Source: Flavobacterium sp. 140616W15
GTDB taxonomy: Bacteria > Bacteroidota > Bacteroidia > Flavobacteriales > Flavobacteriaceae
Assembly: GCF_003668995.1 (NCBI RefSeq)
Contig: NZ_CP033068.1
Coordinates: 2,480,001 to 2,544,000 of the forward strand
Direction of reading: 5' to 3'
Length of the DNA: 64,000 bases
The notes under the pieces are model-generated. The model worked only from the letters and a program-made list of their open reading frames with translations, made no database searches and had not been told where the DNA came from. Positions 34,359 to 44,018 of the stretch are shown in pieces (the first letter of the stretch is position 1; every line of letters starts with the position of its first letter). The position numbers and the translations under genes are program-made.

Positions 34359-35609
34359 TTAGTTTCTAAAATCATTCAATGATTTCTCGATAATTTCCAG
34401 ACACTCTTTAATTTGAGATTCTGTCATTACTAATGGTGGTGCTAGTCTAATTTTATTTCCATGAGTCGGTTTTGCTAATAATCCATTATCTCTAAATTTA
34501 AGACAAATATCCCAAGCCAAGTCAGAATCCTCACCACAATTTATTACAATTGCATTCAATAATCCTTTACCACGAACTAGTGTGATTAAATTATTTCTTT
34601 CAGCAATTTCGTTTAGACCTTTTCTTAAAATAATTCCCAAACGCTCTGCATTTTCAGCTAGGTTTTCATCTTTAATTACTTCAAGTGCTGCAATTGCAAC
34701 TGCAGCAGCAACAGGATTTCCTCCAAAAGTAGATCCGTGTTGTCCAGGTTTAATAACATTCATAATTTCGTCATTACACAAAACAGCAGAAACTGGATAA
34801 ACTCCACCAGAAATTGCTTTACCTAAAATTAAAATATCTGGTTGTACATTTTCATGATGAACCGCCAATAATTTTCCTGTACGTGCAATTCCAGTCTGAA
34901 CTTCATCTGCAATAAATAATACATTATGTGCTGCACACAATTCTTTTGCTTTTGCTAAATACCCTTCAGAAGGAACATAAACTCCTGCTTCACCTTGAAT
35001 TGGTTCAACCAAAAATCCAGCAATATTTGTTGATGATTCTAAAGCTTTTTTAAGAGCTTCAAGATTGTCATATTCTATTTTTATAAATCCATCTGTAAAT
35101 GGTCCGAAGTTTTTACGAGCAGTTTCATCATTAGAGAATGAAATGATTGTAGTTGTTCTTCCATGAAAATTATTCTCACAAACAATAATTTGTGCTTGAT
35201 TTTCAGGAATACCTTTCACTTCATAAGCCCATTTTCTACACACTTTAAGTGCAGTTTCTACAGCCTCAGCACCAGTATTCATTGGTAAAACTTTATCAAA
35301 ACCAAAATATTTGGTTACATATTCTTCATAAGGACCTAATTGATCATTATAAAAAGCACGCGAAGTCAATGTAAGTTTTTGAGCTTGATCAACCATGGCT
35401 TTCACAATTTTCGGATGACAATGTCCTTGGTTAACTGCTGAATAAGCAGATAAAAAGTCATAATATTTCTTTCCATCTACATCCCAAACATAAACACCTT
35501 CACCTCTTTCTATAACAACTGGAAGAGGGTGATAATTATGAGCTCCATACTTATTTTCTTTTTCAATCAAGATTTCTGATTTTGATGAAAGGTCTTGTTT
35601 TGTTTGCAT
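34359..35609 (-). CDS. rocD: Ornithine aminotransferase
   Basis: 416 residues, class III pyridoxal-phosphate aminotransferase. [20 protein letters not shown], the family NNFHGRTTT motif, [14 protein letters not shown] with Asp235 contacting the cofactor, and Lys264 ([17 protein letters not shown]) as the Schiff-base lysine are all present. The enzyme converts ornithine and 2-oxoglutarate to glutamate semialdehyde and glutamate, joining arginine catabolism to proline and glutamate. It is cytosolic. It is divergent from an Lrp/AsnC regulator, the usual type of amino-acid-sensing controller, with a -7 element 28 bases upstream of its ATG. Confidence 0.93.
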   Translation of the reverse strand: MQTKQDLSSKSEILIEKENKYGAHNYHPLPVVIERGEGVYVWDVDGKKYYDFLSAYSAVNQGHCHPKIVKAMVDQAQKLTLTSRAFYNDQLGPYEEYVTKYFGFDKVLPMNTGAEAVETALKVCRKWAYEVKGIPENQAQIIVCENNFHGRTTTIISFSNDETARKNFGPFTDGFIKIEYDNLEALKKALESSTNIAGFLVEPIQGEAGVYVPSEGYLAKAKELCAAHNVLFIADEVQTGIARTGKLLAVHHENVQPDILILGKAISGGVYPVSAVLCNDEIMNVIKPGQHGSTFGGNPVAAAVAIAALEVIKDENLAENAERLGIILRKGLNEIAERNNLITLVRGKGLLNAIVINCGEDSDLAWDICLKFRDNGLLAKPTHGNKIRLAPPLVMTESQIKECLEIIEKSLNDFRN

Positions 35610-35637
35610 GATAATTTATTTTTTAAAACTTTATCTA

Positions 35638-35645
35638 CAAAAATA
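35638..35645 (-). promoter_or_regulatory. -7 element of rocD
   Basis: TATTTTTG on the minus strand matches TAnnTTTG and lies 28 bases upstream of the rocD ATG. The 234-base divergent gap to the Lrp gene is very A+T-rich and may hold Lrp sites. Confidence 0.55.
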
Positions 35646-35843
35646 ACCATTTTTATATATTTTACAACAACAAAAAGTTATTATGACTCATAATTTATTT
35701 ATTTTACAAAAATATAAACTTTATCAATACCTAATTAAGTCATATTTAAACACAACTATTCTAGATTCTCTTATTTGAAAATCATAAAAAATAATTACTT
35801 TTATAACTAACAGAAACAATCATTTTTAATTCAAAAGAAAACA

Positions 35844-36296
35844 ATGGATATATTAGACGAATTCGATATTAGCATCATAAAAGAGTTAGAAAAAGATGGC
35901 AGAATGGCCTTCTCCTCTATCGCTTCAACTCTGAAAATTTCGAACACGATGGTACATCAACGAGTTAACCGACTAATTGATCACGGTATTTTAACCGGAA
36001 TTAAACCTGTTGTTAATGAGAAAAAAATTGGATACGATTGGGCATCATTTACAGGAATTACACTTAACAAAGATTCAGACTCAGATCGCGTAATACAAGC
36101 CTTAAAGGAAATCCCTGAAATTACTGAATGTTATTTTGTAACAGGTTCATTTACGCTTTACATAAAAATTATAGCTACGAATCATGAACACATGAGAAAA
36201 ATACTCTACGAAAAAGTTGATAGTATTCCTGGCATAGCTAAAACTGATTCTATTATAGAATTAGGTTGTGCTTTTAAGCGAAATATTACTTTATAA
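35844..36296 (+). CDS. Lrp/AsnC family transcriptional regulator
   Basis: 150 residues. N-terminal winged helix-turn-helix (DEFDISIIKELEKDGRMAFS, IASTLKISNTMVHQRVNRLI) and C-terminal RAM ligand-binding domain (VIQALKEIPEITECYFVTGS). Such regulators sense amino acids as octamers. It is divergent from rocD and 22 bases ahead of the M28 peptidase gene, so it probably heads the peptidase operon and may control both directions in response to ornithine, arginine or another amino acid (inference). Confidence 0.92.
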   Translation: MDILDEFDISIIKELEKDGRMAFSSIASTLKISNTMVHQRVNRLIDHGILTGIKPVVNEKKIGYDWASFTGITLNKDSDSDRVIQALKEIPEITECYFVTGSFTLYIKIIATNHEHMRKILYEKVDSIPGIAKTDSIIELGCAFKRNITL

Positions 36297-36318
36297 TCAA
36301 CCTTATAAACTAAAAAAT

Positions 36319-37821
36319 ATGCGATTACAATTCCTTTTATCAGTTATTTTATTATTCTGTAATTCAGTCTTGTTTTCGCAAACTAATCTTTCAAATCCAT
36401 CCAAAAGTGATTTCTCAGGAACGCTATCTATCTTGGCTTCTGACTGGATGGAAGGCCGGGGAGCTACTCAAAAAGGAGGCGTTATGGCTTCTGAATATAT
36501 TGCTTCAATGATGGAATTATACCAATTAGTTCCTTATAGTGTAAAATCTGGATATTTTCAAAATTTCAGAATTCGTGAACATACCGTAAAAAAAACTTCT
36601 TTTGAAATAATAAAAGAAAACAGAGAAAGGTTTGTGCTTTCTCCAGAAAATGATTTTCAAGTTACACCAATAGCACAATCATTACAAAAAGAAGCTCCAA
36701 TAGTTTTTGCTGGCTACGGATTAAGTCTAACCAAAGAGGGCTATGATGATTATAAAAACCAAAATGTAAAAGGAAAAATTGTTATTGTTTTAAAAGGGTT
36801 TCCAGGACATCAGGATAGTACTTCTGCAACATATCAGAAATTTAAAAAATTATTCCCAGAAGAAAATAATCTAGAAGAAATCAAGTTACAAACAGCTATC
36901 AATAAAAATGCAATTGCTTTAATTATCATAAATGAAAACGGGGATTATAAACCTAAAAACGCTAAAGAAAACGAAATTTTTCATTCATTAGAAAACCCAA
37001 CTACAACATCAATTCCAATTTTTAAGTTAAGTAAATCAGCCGCCGAAAAACTCTTTTCTGGAAGTGGCATTTCATTAGAATCATTTGAAAAGGATTCTAC
37101 AAAAAAAATAAAATCCTCTTCTACTCTATTAAAAAAGACAAAAATTAATTTTACAATAAATTTAGAATCCGAAACCTTTCCTGTTCGAAATGTTATAGGA
37201 ATGATTCGAGGAAAAGACACTACTAAAACTATTATTGTAGGGGCACATTACGATCATTTAGGAATCATAAATGACACAATCTATAATGGTGCCGACGATA
37301 ACGCTTCGGGAGTTTCGGGAATGTTGGCATTAGCCAAGAACTGGTCTGAATCAAAAATAAAACCACCGTGCAATATCTTATTTACTTCTTGGACTGCAGA
37401 AGAAATGGGACTTTTAGGGAGCCAATATTTCATCCAGAATTTCGATCTAGAGAAACAAAAAATACTACTCGCTATTAATATGGACATGATATCGAGAAGC
37501 GCTCCAGAAGATAAAACCCATCGAGTTTTAAGCATTGGAACACAGGAAGGAAGCGATAGTTTAAAAGAAATAGTTACTTTTAGCAATAGCAAACTTTCTA
37601 AACCTTTTACACTCGATCTTTGGGAAACCAATGGACATACTGGAAGTGATTATGCCTCTTTTGCAGCTAAAGGAATTCCTGTTATGACTTATTTTAGTGG
37701 TTTCCATGATGATTACCACTCCATGCGGGATGTAGCTTCAAAAGTAGACTTAGACAAAATAAAAGATGTTCTTTTTATAGTAAATACATCTCTCTTAAGA
37801 TTTATTGCAAATATGCCTTAA
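36319..37821 (+). CDS. Secreted M28 family metallopeptidase with PA domain
   Basis: 500 residues from the ATG at 36319; an in-frame start at 36268 lies inside the Lrp gene. The signal peptide (MRLQFLLSVILLFCNSVLFS) is followed by a protease-associated insert (about 130-250). Di-zinc ligands are visible: GAHYDHLG, GADDNASG, WTAEEMGLLGS, NMDMIS and GFHDDYHS near the end. M28 enzymes are aminopeptidases or Gln/Glu carboxypeptidase-like. It starts an operon of secreted amide-bond hydrolases. Confidence 0.9.
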   Translation: MRLQFLLSVILLFCNSVLFSQTNLSNPSKSDFSGTLSILASDWMEGRGATQKGGVMASEYIASMMELYQLVPYSVKSGYFQNFRIREHTVKKTSFEIIKENRERFVLSPENDFQVTPIAQSLQKEAPIVFAGYGLSLTKEGYDDYKNQNVKGKIVIVLKGFPGHQDSTSATYQKFKKLFPEENNLEEIKLQTAINKNAIALIIINENGDYKPKNAKENEIFHSLENPTTTSIPIFKLSKSAAEKLFSGSGISLESFEKDSTKKIKSSSTLLKKTKINFTINLESETFPVRNVIGMIRGKDTTKTIIVGAHYDHLGIINDTIYNGADDNASGVSGMLALAKNWSESKIKPPCNILFTSWTAEEMGLLGSQYFIQNFDLEKQKILLAINMDMISRSAPEDKTHRVLSIGTQEGSDSLKEIVTFSNSKLSKPFTLDLWETNGHTGSDYASFAAKGIPVMTYFSGFHDDYHSMRDVASKVDLDKIKDVLFIVNTSLLRFIANMP

Positions 37822-37838
37822 CTAAACCAAATAAAACC

Positions 37839-38701
37839 ATGAAAAACCAGCTACTATTCAAATGCTTGTCAAAAAAACAACTATTGATTTCACTCTTATT
37901 CATGAGTTGCCTTCTTCAGGCACAAACACCTAAAGGAAAACTATTTATAATTGGCGGTGGAGACCGATCCGATAATTTGATGAAACAAGTCTTAAGTGTT
38001 GCCGACTTAACAAAAAAGATTACATCGTCGTTTTACCAATGTCTAGTGAAGAACCAGATAGCTCCTTTATCTTTTTTAAAACACAAATGCTAAAATTGAC
38101 AACAAATCCAATTGTAATGTTCAATTTTAATAAAGAAACTGCACAAAATAAAACATTAACTGACTCGCTACAGAAGGCAAAACTAATTTTCATAAGCGGA
38201 GGCGACCAAACACGTTTTATGAATATTGTCCAAAATACTCCAATAAAGACTGCTATAAAAAAAGCATATGAAAACGGAAGTACAATTTCGGGTACAAGTG
38301 CAGGTGCAGCAGTTATGTCGGAGAAAATGATAACTGGAAATCAAAAGTTACAAAAAGAATATTCCGGAACTTTTGATAATATTAGATATGATAATCTAGA
38401 AACCTCTGAAGGTCTAGGATTAATAAAAACGGCCATTATCGATCAGCATTTTTTAAAGAGAAATCGTTACAATCGACTCCTAACAGCTTTAGTCGAGTTT
38501 CCAACTTTAACCGGAATTGGAATTGATGAAGCTACCGCAATTATTGTTCGAAATAATCAAGTTGAAGTTGCAGGCGATAGCGAAGTTATTGTAGTTAGAA
38601 ATCCTAAAGGAATTTTAAAAGCTAAAAATAACAACCTGATATCCATAGAAAGTTTACAAATGAGCATTTATACGCCTGGTCAAAAATTTAATATCAAATA
38701 A
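37839..38701 (+). pseudogene. Cyanophycinase-like S51 peptidase, interrupted by a frameshift
   Basis: Two frames combine to about 287 residues. The first has a signal peptide (SLLFMSCLLQAQ) and GKLFIIGGGDRSDNLM, then breaks after ADLTKK. The second resumes DYIVVLPMSSEEPDSSFIFF and contains LIFISGGDQTRFM and the nucleophile motif GTSAGAAVMS, the Ser being catalytic, followed by IDQHFLKRNRYNRL. The break is in six A residues (38012-38017); one extra A or a -1 slip on A_AAA_AAG (38012-38018) restores it. S51 cyanophycinases release beta-Asp-Arg dipeptides. It lies 17 bases after the M28 gene and 2 before the acylase gene, which argues for a live operon. Confidence 0.83.
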
Positions 38702-38703
38702 CT

Positions 38704-40905
38704 ATGTTCAATTACCTTCAAATAATAAAACTAAGCTTTGTTCTTTCTTGCATAAGTTTTCAAATTTCTGCGCAGAAAATAAACACAAAAGAGATTAATC
38801 GTCTTGAGAAATTAGCACAGCAAGTCACTATAATTAGAGATAATTGGGGAATTCCACATGTTTATGGGAAAACTGATGCCGATGCTGTGTTTGGATTACT
38901 ATATGCACAATGCGAAGATGATTTTAAGCGAATTGAAATGAATTATATTGAGAAACTAGGGCGCCTTTCAGAAATAAAAGGACAATCTGTTTTATACAAT
39001 GATCTAGAAATACGCCTTTTAATTGATACACAAGAAGCAAAATCAGATTATAAAAAAGCACCTGTCTGGCTCAAAAAACTTTTAAATAGCTATGCTGATG
39101 CAATCAATTTTTATTTATACAAACATCCAGAAGTAAAACCAGCTCTTTTAACTCATTTTGAACCATGGTTTCCTTTGCTTTGGACAGATGGAAGCATTGG
39201 AGCCATAAGCACTGCTGATCTTACAACAGGCGAATTAAAAGCATTCTATTCTGGAAACAATGACAAAGTAGCTTATGTAGAAAGAGAAAAAAATGTCCAA
39301 ACTGGTTCAAATGGTTTTGCCTTTTCACCATCAAAAACAGCTGATGGAAATGCTATTTTATACATTAATCCCCATACCACTTTTTACTTTAGACCTGAAG
39401 TACAGGTAACAAGTGAAGAAGGACTAAATGCATACGGAGCAGTAACTTGGGGACAGTTTTTTGTTTACCAAGGTTTTAATGACAATTGTGGTTGGATGCA
39501 CACATCATCAAATGTAGATGTTGCTGATATGTATGCCGAAAAAATCATTACTAAAAACAATAAACTATTTTATGAATTTGATAAAAATCTACTGCCTGTT
39601 ATCGAAAAAGAAATTACAATACACTATACTGAAAATGGAAAATTAATTCCTAAAAAATTCAAAACTTACTTTACCAATAACGGACCAATTATGGCCAAAC
39701 GTGATGGGAAATGGATTAGTTTAAAATCGAATAATCGATCGATGACAAGTCTAATTCAGAGCTGGGTGAGAACAAAATCAACCAATTTTGAGGAGTATAA
39801 AAAAGCGATGGATTTAAAAGCCAATACTTCTAATAATACTGTTTATGCAGATAACAAAGGAAACATCGCCTATTGGCACGGAAATTTTATCCCTATAAGA
39901 GACAAAAACCTCAATTGGGCAAAAGTCGTTGATGGTTCCGTTTCGTCAACACAATGGAAAGGCCTTCATGACGTAAATGAAACAGTACATGTATATAATC
40001 CGGTAAATGGGTGGTTACAGAATTGCAATTCTACTCCTTATTCAGTAGCAGGAGAAAACAGTCCAAAAAAAGAAAACTACCTACCGTATATGGCACCGGA
40101 TGGGGAAAATTTCAGAGGAATAAATGCTGTCCGCATATTTAGTAAAGGAGATAATTATACCTTAGACAAAGTAATTGCTGATGGATATGACACTAAATTA
40201 TCCATTTTTGAAATTTTAATTCCAAGCTTAATTACTGTATTTGAAAAAAACATAAAACCTTCAGATCCTGAATATGCTGATTTAGCTGAATCAATTGCTA
40301 TACTAAAAAACTGGGATTATTATGCCAAAGAAAATTCTGTAGCAACAACATTAGCTGTTGAATGGGCGTATAAATTAGATCCAATAATCTTAAAAGCATA
40401 TATCGATGAAGGCGAATTGGATCAGGTTGAAAACACTAAAAATTTCACAAAAAATGCAACCGCTGCTCAACTAATACCACAATTGCAATCTGTCTTAAAA
40501 GATCTGAAATCAAAATGGGGAACATGGAAAGTAGCTTGGGGCGAAATTAACCGCTTTCAACGTTCTAACGGTGACATCGATTTAAAATATGACGATTCAA
40601 AACCAAGTTTACCAATTGCTTTTGGTCCAGGTTCGTGGGGAAGTTTGCCTTCTTTTAAAAGCAGTTACCAAAATGATTCTAAAAAACGTTACGGATACAA
40701 TGGTAATAGTTTTGTTTGCGCTGTAGAATTTGGTTCAAAAATAAAGGCAAAATCATTATTAGCAGGAGGAAACAGTGGTGATCTAAGCTCGAAACATTTT
40801 GCAGACCAAGCCGAAATGTATCAAAAAGGAGCATTTAAAGAAGTCTTGTTTTATAAAGAAGATGTCATTAAAAATGCAGAAAAAACCTATCACCCTGGTA
40901 AATAA
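38704..40905 (+). CDS. Penicillin acylase family (Ntn) amidohydrolase
   Basis: 733 residues with signal peptide (LSFVLSCISFQISAQ). It has the layout of an N-terminal-nucleophile precursor: alpha chain to about 201 (IIRDNWGIPHVYGKTDADAV), spacer, then autoprocessing before Ser202 (QTGSNGFAFSPSKTADG), and beta chain with NPHTTFYFRPE and the oxyanion Asn region (KANTSNNTVYADNKGNIAYW). Relatives cleave beta-lactam side chains, acyl-homoserine lactones or aculeacin-type amides, so the substrate is uncertain. It is periplasmic and the last gene of the Lrp-M28-S51 operon. Confidence 0.9.
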   Translation: MFNYLQIIKLSFVLSCISFQISAQKINTKEINRLEKLAQQVTIIRDNWGIPHVYGKTDADAVFGLLYAQCEDDFKRIEMNYIEKLGRLSEIKGQSVLYNDLEIRLLIDTQEAKSDYKKAPVWLKKLLNSYADAINFYLYKHPEVKPALLTHFEPWFPLLWTDGSIGAISTADLTTGELKAFYSGNNDKVAYVEREKNVQTGSNGFAFSPSKTADGNAILYINPHTTFYFRPEVQVTSEEGLNAYGAVTWGQFFVYQGFNDNCGWMHTSSNVDVADMYAEKIITKNNKLFYEFDKNLLPVIEKEITIHYTENGKLIPKKFKTYFTNNGPIMAKRDGKWISLKSNNRSMTSLIQSWVRTKSTNFEEYKKAMDLKANTSNNTVYADNKGNIAYWHGNFIPIRDKNLNWAKVVDGSVSSTQWKGLHDVNETVHVYNPVNGWLQNCNSTPYSVAGENSPKKENYLPYMAPDGENFRGINAVRIFSKGDNYTLDKVIADGYDTKLSIFEILIPSLITVFEKNIKPSDPEYADLAESIAILKNWDYYAKENSVATTLAVEWAYKLDPIILKAYIDEGELDQVENTKNFTKNATAAQLIPQLQSVLKDLKSKWGTWKVAWGEINRFQRSNGDIDLKYDDSKPSLPIAFGPGSWGSLPSFKSSYQNDSKKRYGYNGNSFVCAVEFGSKIKAKSLLAGGNSGDLSSKHFADQAEMYQKGAFKEVLFYKEDVIKNAEKTYHPGK

Positions 40906-41006
40906 TTTTTATCCTAATAATCAGCATGCAAAAAACTTAGAAGAAATACATTTTGAAATTTTTTTGTAACATAAAATTTCTAATATTTGTTTAAATTTAT
41001 GAAACT

Positions 41007-41780
41007 ATGAAAAAATTGCCCCTTCTCTTATTTACTATTATACTTTTTTGCAACACTATGAGCGCACAATTAAAACCAGTAAAGTATACTGATGGAAGTC
41101 AGGTTTTAAACGGGCTTGCCATTAACCCTACAACAAAAAGCAATGAAAATCCTGGAATATTAATCCTTCCTGCTTGGAAAGGTATTGATAATGCATCTAA
41201 AGAAATTGCTGAAAATTTAGCCAATCTGGGATATCATGTTTTTATTGCAGATATATACGGACAAGGGAACTATCCAAATGATAATACTGAAGCAGGTAAG
41301 CTATCTGGATATTATAAGAGTAATTTTAGTATTTACCAAAACAGAATTAATCTAGCTTTACAACAATTAGTAAAATCAGGAGCCAATGTTAATAACACTG
41401 TTATAATTGGGTATTGTTTTGGAGGAACAGGTGCTCTTGAAGCTGCAAGAGGTCATCTTAATGTACAAGGAGTTGTTTCCTTTCATGGTGGCTTAGGGAA
41501 AAATATTAAGCGACCAGCGCAACCTATTACTGCAAAAGTTTTAGTATGTCACGGTGCGGATGACCCATATGAATCAAAAGAAGAAATTAACTCTTTTCAA
41601 CAAGAAATGCGTGATACCAGAGCCGATTGGCAAATGATTTATTATGCAAATGCTGTACACTCGTTTACCAATCCCGAAGCAGGAAATGATAATTCAAAAG
41701 GAGCTGCATACAATGAAAAAGCCACAAAACGTTCATTTGAACATTTAAAACTTTTCTTAAATGAAGTCTTGAAAAAATAA
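41007..41780 (+). CDS. Dienelactone hydrolase family protein, secreted
   Basis: 257 residues with signal peptide (MKKLPLLLFTIILFCNTMSA). The alpha/beta-hydrolase triad of the DLH family is visible: Cys137 in IIGYCFGGTGALEAAR, Asp186 in CHGADDPYES and His218 in NAVHSFTNPEAG. DLH enzymes hydrolyse lactones and small esters. The export signal is less usual, as many relatives are cytosolic. Neighbouring genes give no clear pathway. Confidence 0.9.
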   Translation: MKKLPLLLFTIILFCNTMSAQLKPVKYTDGSQVLNGLAINPTTKSNENPGILILPAWKGIDNASKEIAENLANLGYHVFIADIYGQGNYPNDNTEAGKLSGYYKSNFSIYQNRINLALQQLVKSGANVNNTVIIGYCFGGTGALEAARGHLNVQGVVSFHGGLGKNIKRPAQPITAKVLVCHGADDPYESKEEINSFQQEMRDTRADWQMIYYANAVHSFTNPEAGNDNSKGAAYNEKATKRSFEHLKLFLNEVLKK

Positions 41781-41822
41781 TTATAACTATCTCAAACCAA
41801 AAAATACCAAACCAAATTTTTT

Positions 41823-42887
41823 ATGTCAAAAAGCGCTTTAAGAAAAGACAAAACATGCCTGAATTGCAGACACGTTGTTGAACAAAAATTTTGTCCCAAT
41901 TGTGGGCAAGAAAATACAGATACTCGAAAAACATTCCACCATTTATTTATCCATTTTTTCGAAGATCTAACGCATTATGAGAATGCTTTTTGGCGTACAA
42001 TTATAAATCTTTTATTTAAACCGTCAGCTCTTACCAAAGAATATCTTTCGGGAAAACGCTTGTCTTATTTAGCACCAGTTCGATTATATATTTTCATCAG
42101 TTTTATTACTTTTCTTTTAATTGCAATGTTTCCTATTCATGTAGATGAAGATAAAAATGAGTCTCTTAAAACAGAAAACATAGAAAAACAAACTACAACC
42201 ATTACCAATTCGCTAAAAGAGAACAAAGATGTAAAAGCCTTATTAGATTCTAAATCAATATCTAATGAAGACAAAAAAGCTATTCAGGATGCTTTAAATA
42301 ATCCCAAATCACAAGAAAGAAGCTTAATAAAATTTGGATATAAATCTGTTAATGAACTAGATTCAATTCAAAAATATGGCCCTAAATCAAAAAAACTTTC
42401 TGACTTTAGTTATTGGCTAAACAGAAAAGTTCAAGTTATAAAAGATAAAAATACAGGTCGGGAAGTAATCGAGAAATTTATAGAGTCATTTATACACAAT
42501 TTACCTAAAGTTTTATTTATTATCATGCCTTTTTTCGCTTTCTTCTTATGGATCTTTCATAATAAAAAACGTTGGTATTATTTTGATCACGGTATATTTA
42601 CCCTTCATTATTTTTCATTTCTATTGCTAACATTTTTAATTCTGTTCTCAATTGGAAAAATAGGTGATCTAATAAACTATCCTCTTATTTCTACCATAAT
42701 TAATTATTTCACATTTATTGGAATGGTATGGATGTTTTATTATTTTTTCCCAGCTCACCATCGTTTTTATGGAGAATCGAGAATAGTATCATTTATTAAA
42801 AGTATAACATTGCTCTTCGTAAATTCATTTTTTATATTATTTTTACTAATTGTATTCGCTTTTTACACATTCATCAATTTACACTAA
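41823..42887 (+). CDS. DUF3667 membrane protein with zinc ribbon
   Basis: 354 residues. Four cysteines form an N-terminal zinc ribbon (CLNCRHVVEQKFCPNCGQ). The DUF3667 core follows (TFHHLFIHFFEDLTHYENAF, SGKRLSYLAPVRLYIFISFI). A charged extracytoplasmic or cytoplasmic loop (about 115-220) precedes three to four C-terminal membrane segments (VLFIIMPFFAFFLWIF, FTLHYFSFLLLTFLILF, FFILFLLIVFAFYTF). The function of this Bacteroidota family is unknown. Confidence 0.88.
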   Translation: MSKSALRKDKTCLNCRHVVEQKFCPNCGQENTDTRKTFHHLFIHFFEDLTHYENAFWRTIINLLFKPSALTKEYLSGKRLSYLAPVRLYIFISFITFLLIAMFPIHVDEDKNESLKTENIEKQTTTITNSLKENKDVKALLDSKSISNEDKKAIQDALNNPKSQERSLIKFGYKSVNELDSIQKYGPKSKKLSDFSYWLNRKVQVIKDKNTGREVIEKFIESFIHNLPKVLFIIMPFFAFFLWIFHNKKRWYYFDHGIFTLHYFSFLLLTFLILFSIGKIGDLINYPLISTIINYFTFIGMVWMFYYFFPAHHRFYGESRIVSFIKSITLLFVNSFFILFLLIVFAFYTFINLH

Positions 42888-42894
42888 ACAAGAA

Positions 42895-43911
42895 ATGAAA
42901 AAAATTATAATTTTATTGTTAATTGCTTCAGCATTTTCATGCAAAAACACCCAAAGTGTAACTGCTAAAGACAATTCGGATCCAACCAAATACATGAATA
43001 CCATAACAGCTGCCGAATTAAAAAAGCATCTTTATATCGTAGCATCAGATGAAATGGAAGGAAGAGAAACTGGCTCAAAAGGACAAAAAAAAGCAGGTGT
43101 TTATCTTATTGATCAATACAAAAAAGATAAAGTCCCTTTCCCTAAAAGCGCAACCGATTACTACCAACACGTTCCAGCATCTTACTTAAATGCCAAAAGA
43201 AATCAGAATCTACCAGATTCAGAAAACATATGGGCGTATATTGAAGGTACTGAAAAACCAGATGAAGTACTAGTTATTTCGGCTCATTACGACCACGTAG
43301 GAGTAAAAAATGGCGAAGTCTATAATGGTGCCGATGATGATGGATCAGGAACTGTTGCCTTGTTAGAAATGGCTCAGGCATTTGCAAAAGCAAAGAAAGA
43401 AGGACATGGACCAAAACGTTCTATTCTTTTCTTGCATGTAACTGGAGAAGAACACGGCCTACATGGTTCCCGTTTTTACTCAGAAAATCCATTGTTCCCT
43501 ATTGCAAACACAATAGCCGATATTAATATCGATATGATTGGACGTCGCGATGTAGAACATGCAAATACCAATAATTATGTATATGTAATTGGTGCTGATA
43601 GATTATCTAGCGATTTACATAATATCGTAGTAGCTCAAAACGAAAAATATACTAAAATCGATTTAGATTTTAAATTTAATGATCCAAAAGATCCAAATCA
43701 TTTTTATGAGCGTTCAGATCATTATAATTTTGCTAAGCTTGGTATTCCATCAGTATTCTTTTTTAATGGCGTTCATGAAGATTATCATAAAAAGGGAGAT
43801 AAGCCTGAAAAAATCGAATACGATGCTTTAACAAAAAGAACCCAATTGGCATTTGTAATAGCTTGGGATTTGGCAAATAGAAGTAACAGACCTGTAGTTG
43901 ACAAGAAGTAA
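42895..43911 (+). CDS. M28 family metallopeptidase (lipoprotein)
   Basis: 338 residues from the ATG at 42895, 7 bases after the DUF3667 stop. Lipobox FSC places the lipidated Cys at 16. Zinc ligands: SAHYDHVGV, GADDDGSG, VTGEEHGLHGS, NIDMIGR and the late His in GVHEDYHKKGD. It is shorter than the M28 protein at 36319 and lacks the PA insert. It is probably periplasmic and membrane-anchored. A strong terminator follows. Confidence 0.9.
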   Translation: MKKIIILLLIASAFSCKNTQSVTAKDNSDPTKYMNTITAAELKKHLYIVASDEMEGRETGSKGQKKAGVYLIDQYKKDKVPFPKSATDYYQHVPASYLNAKRNQNLPDSENIWAYIEGTEKPDEVLVISAHYDHVGVKNGEVYNGADDDGSGTVALLEMAQAFAKAKKEGHGPKRSILFLHVTGEEHGLHGSRFYSENPLFPIANTIADINIDMIGRRDVEHANTNNYVYVIGADRLSSDLHNIVVAQNEKYTKIDLDFKFNDPKDPNHFYERSDHYNFAKLGIPSVFFFNGVHEDYHKKGDKPEKIEYDALTKRTQLAFVIAWDLANRSNRPVVDKK

Positions 43912-43948
43912 GTTTCTTTTGATATTCAAAGACTTAATGAGCTTAACA

Positions 43949-43983
43949 AAAAAAAGGATGAGTAAATACTCATCCTTTTTTTG
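43949..43983. terminator. Bidirectional terminator
   Basis: AAAAAAGGATGAGTA pairs with TACTCATCCTTTTTT around AA, between the M28 gene and the convergent isochorismatase-like gene. Confidence 0.85.
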
Positions 43984-44018
43984 TTATAATCTTTTTAGAA
44001 TATTAATTGGAGAAACAT

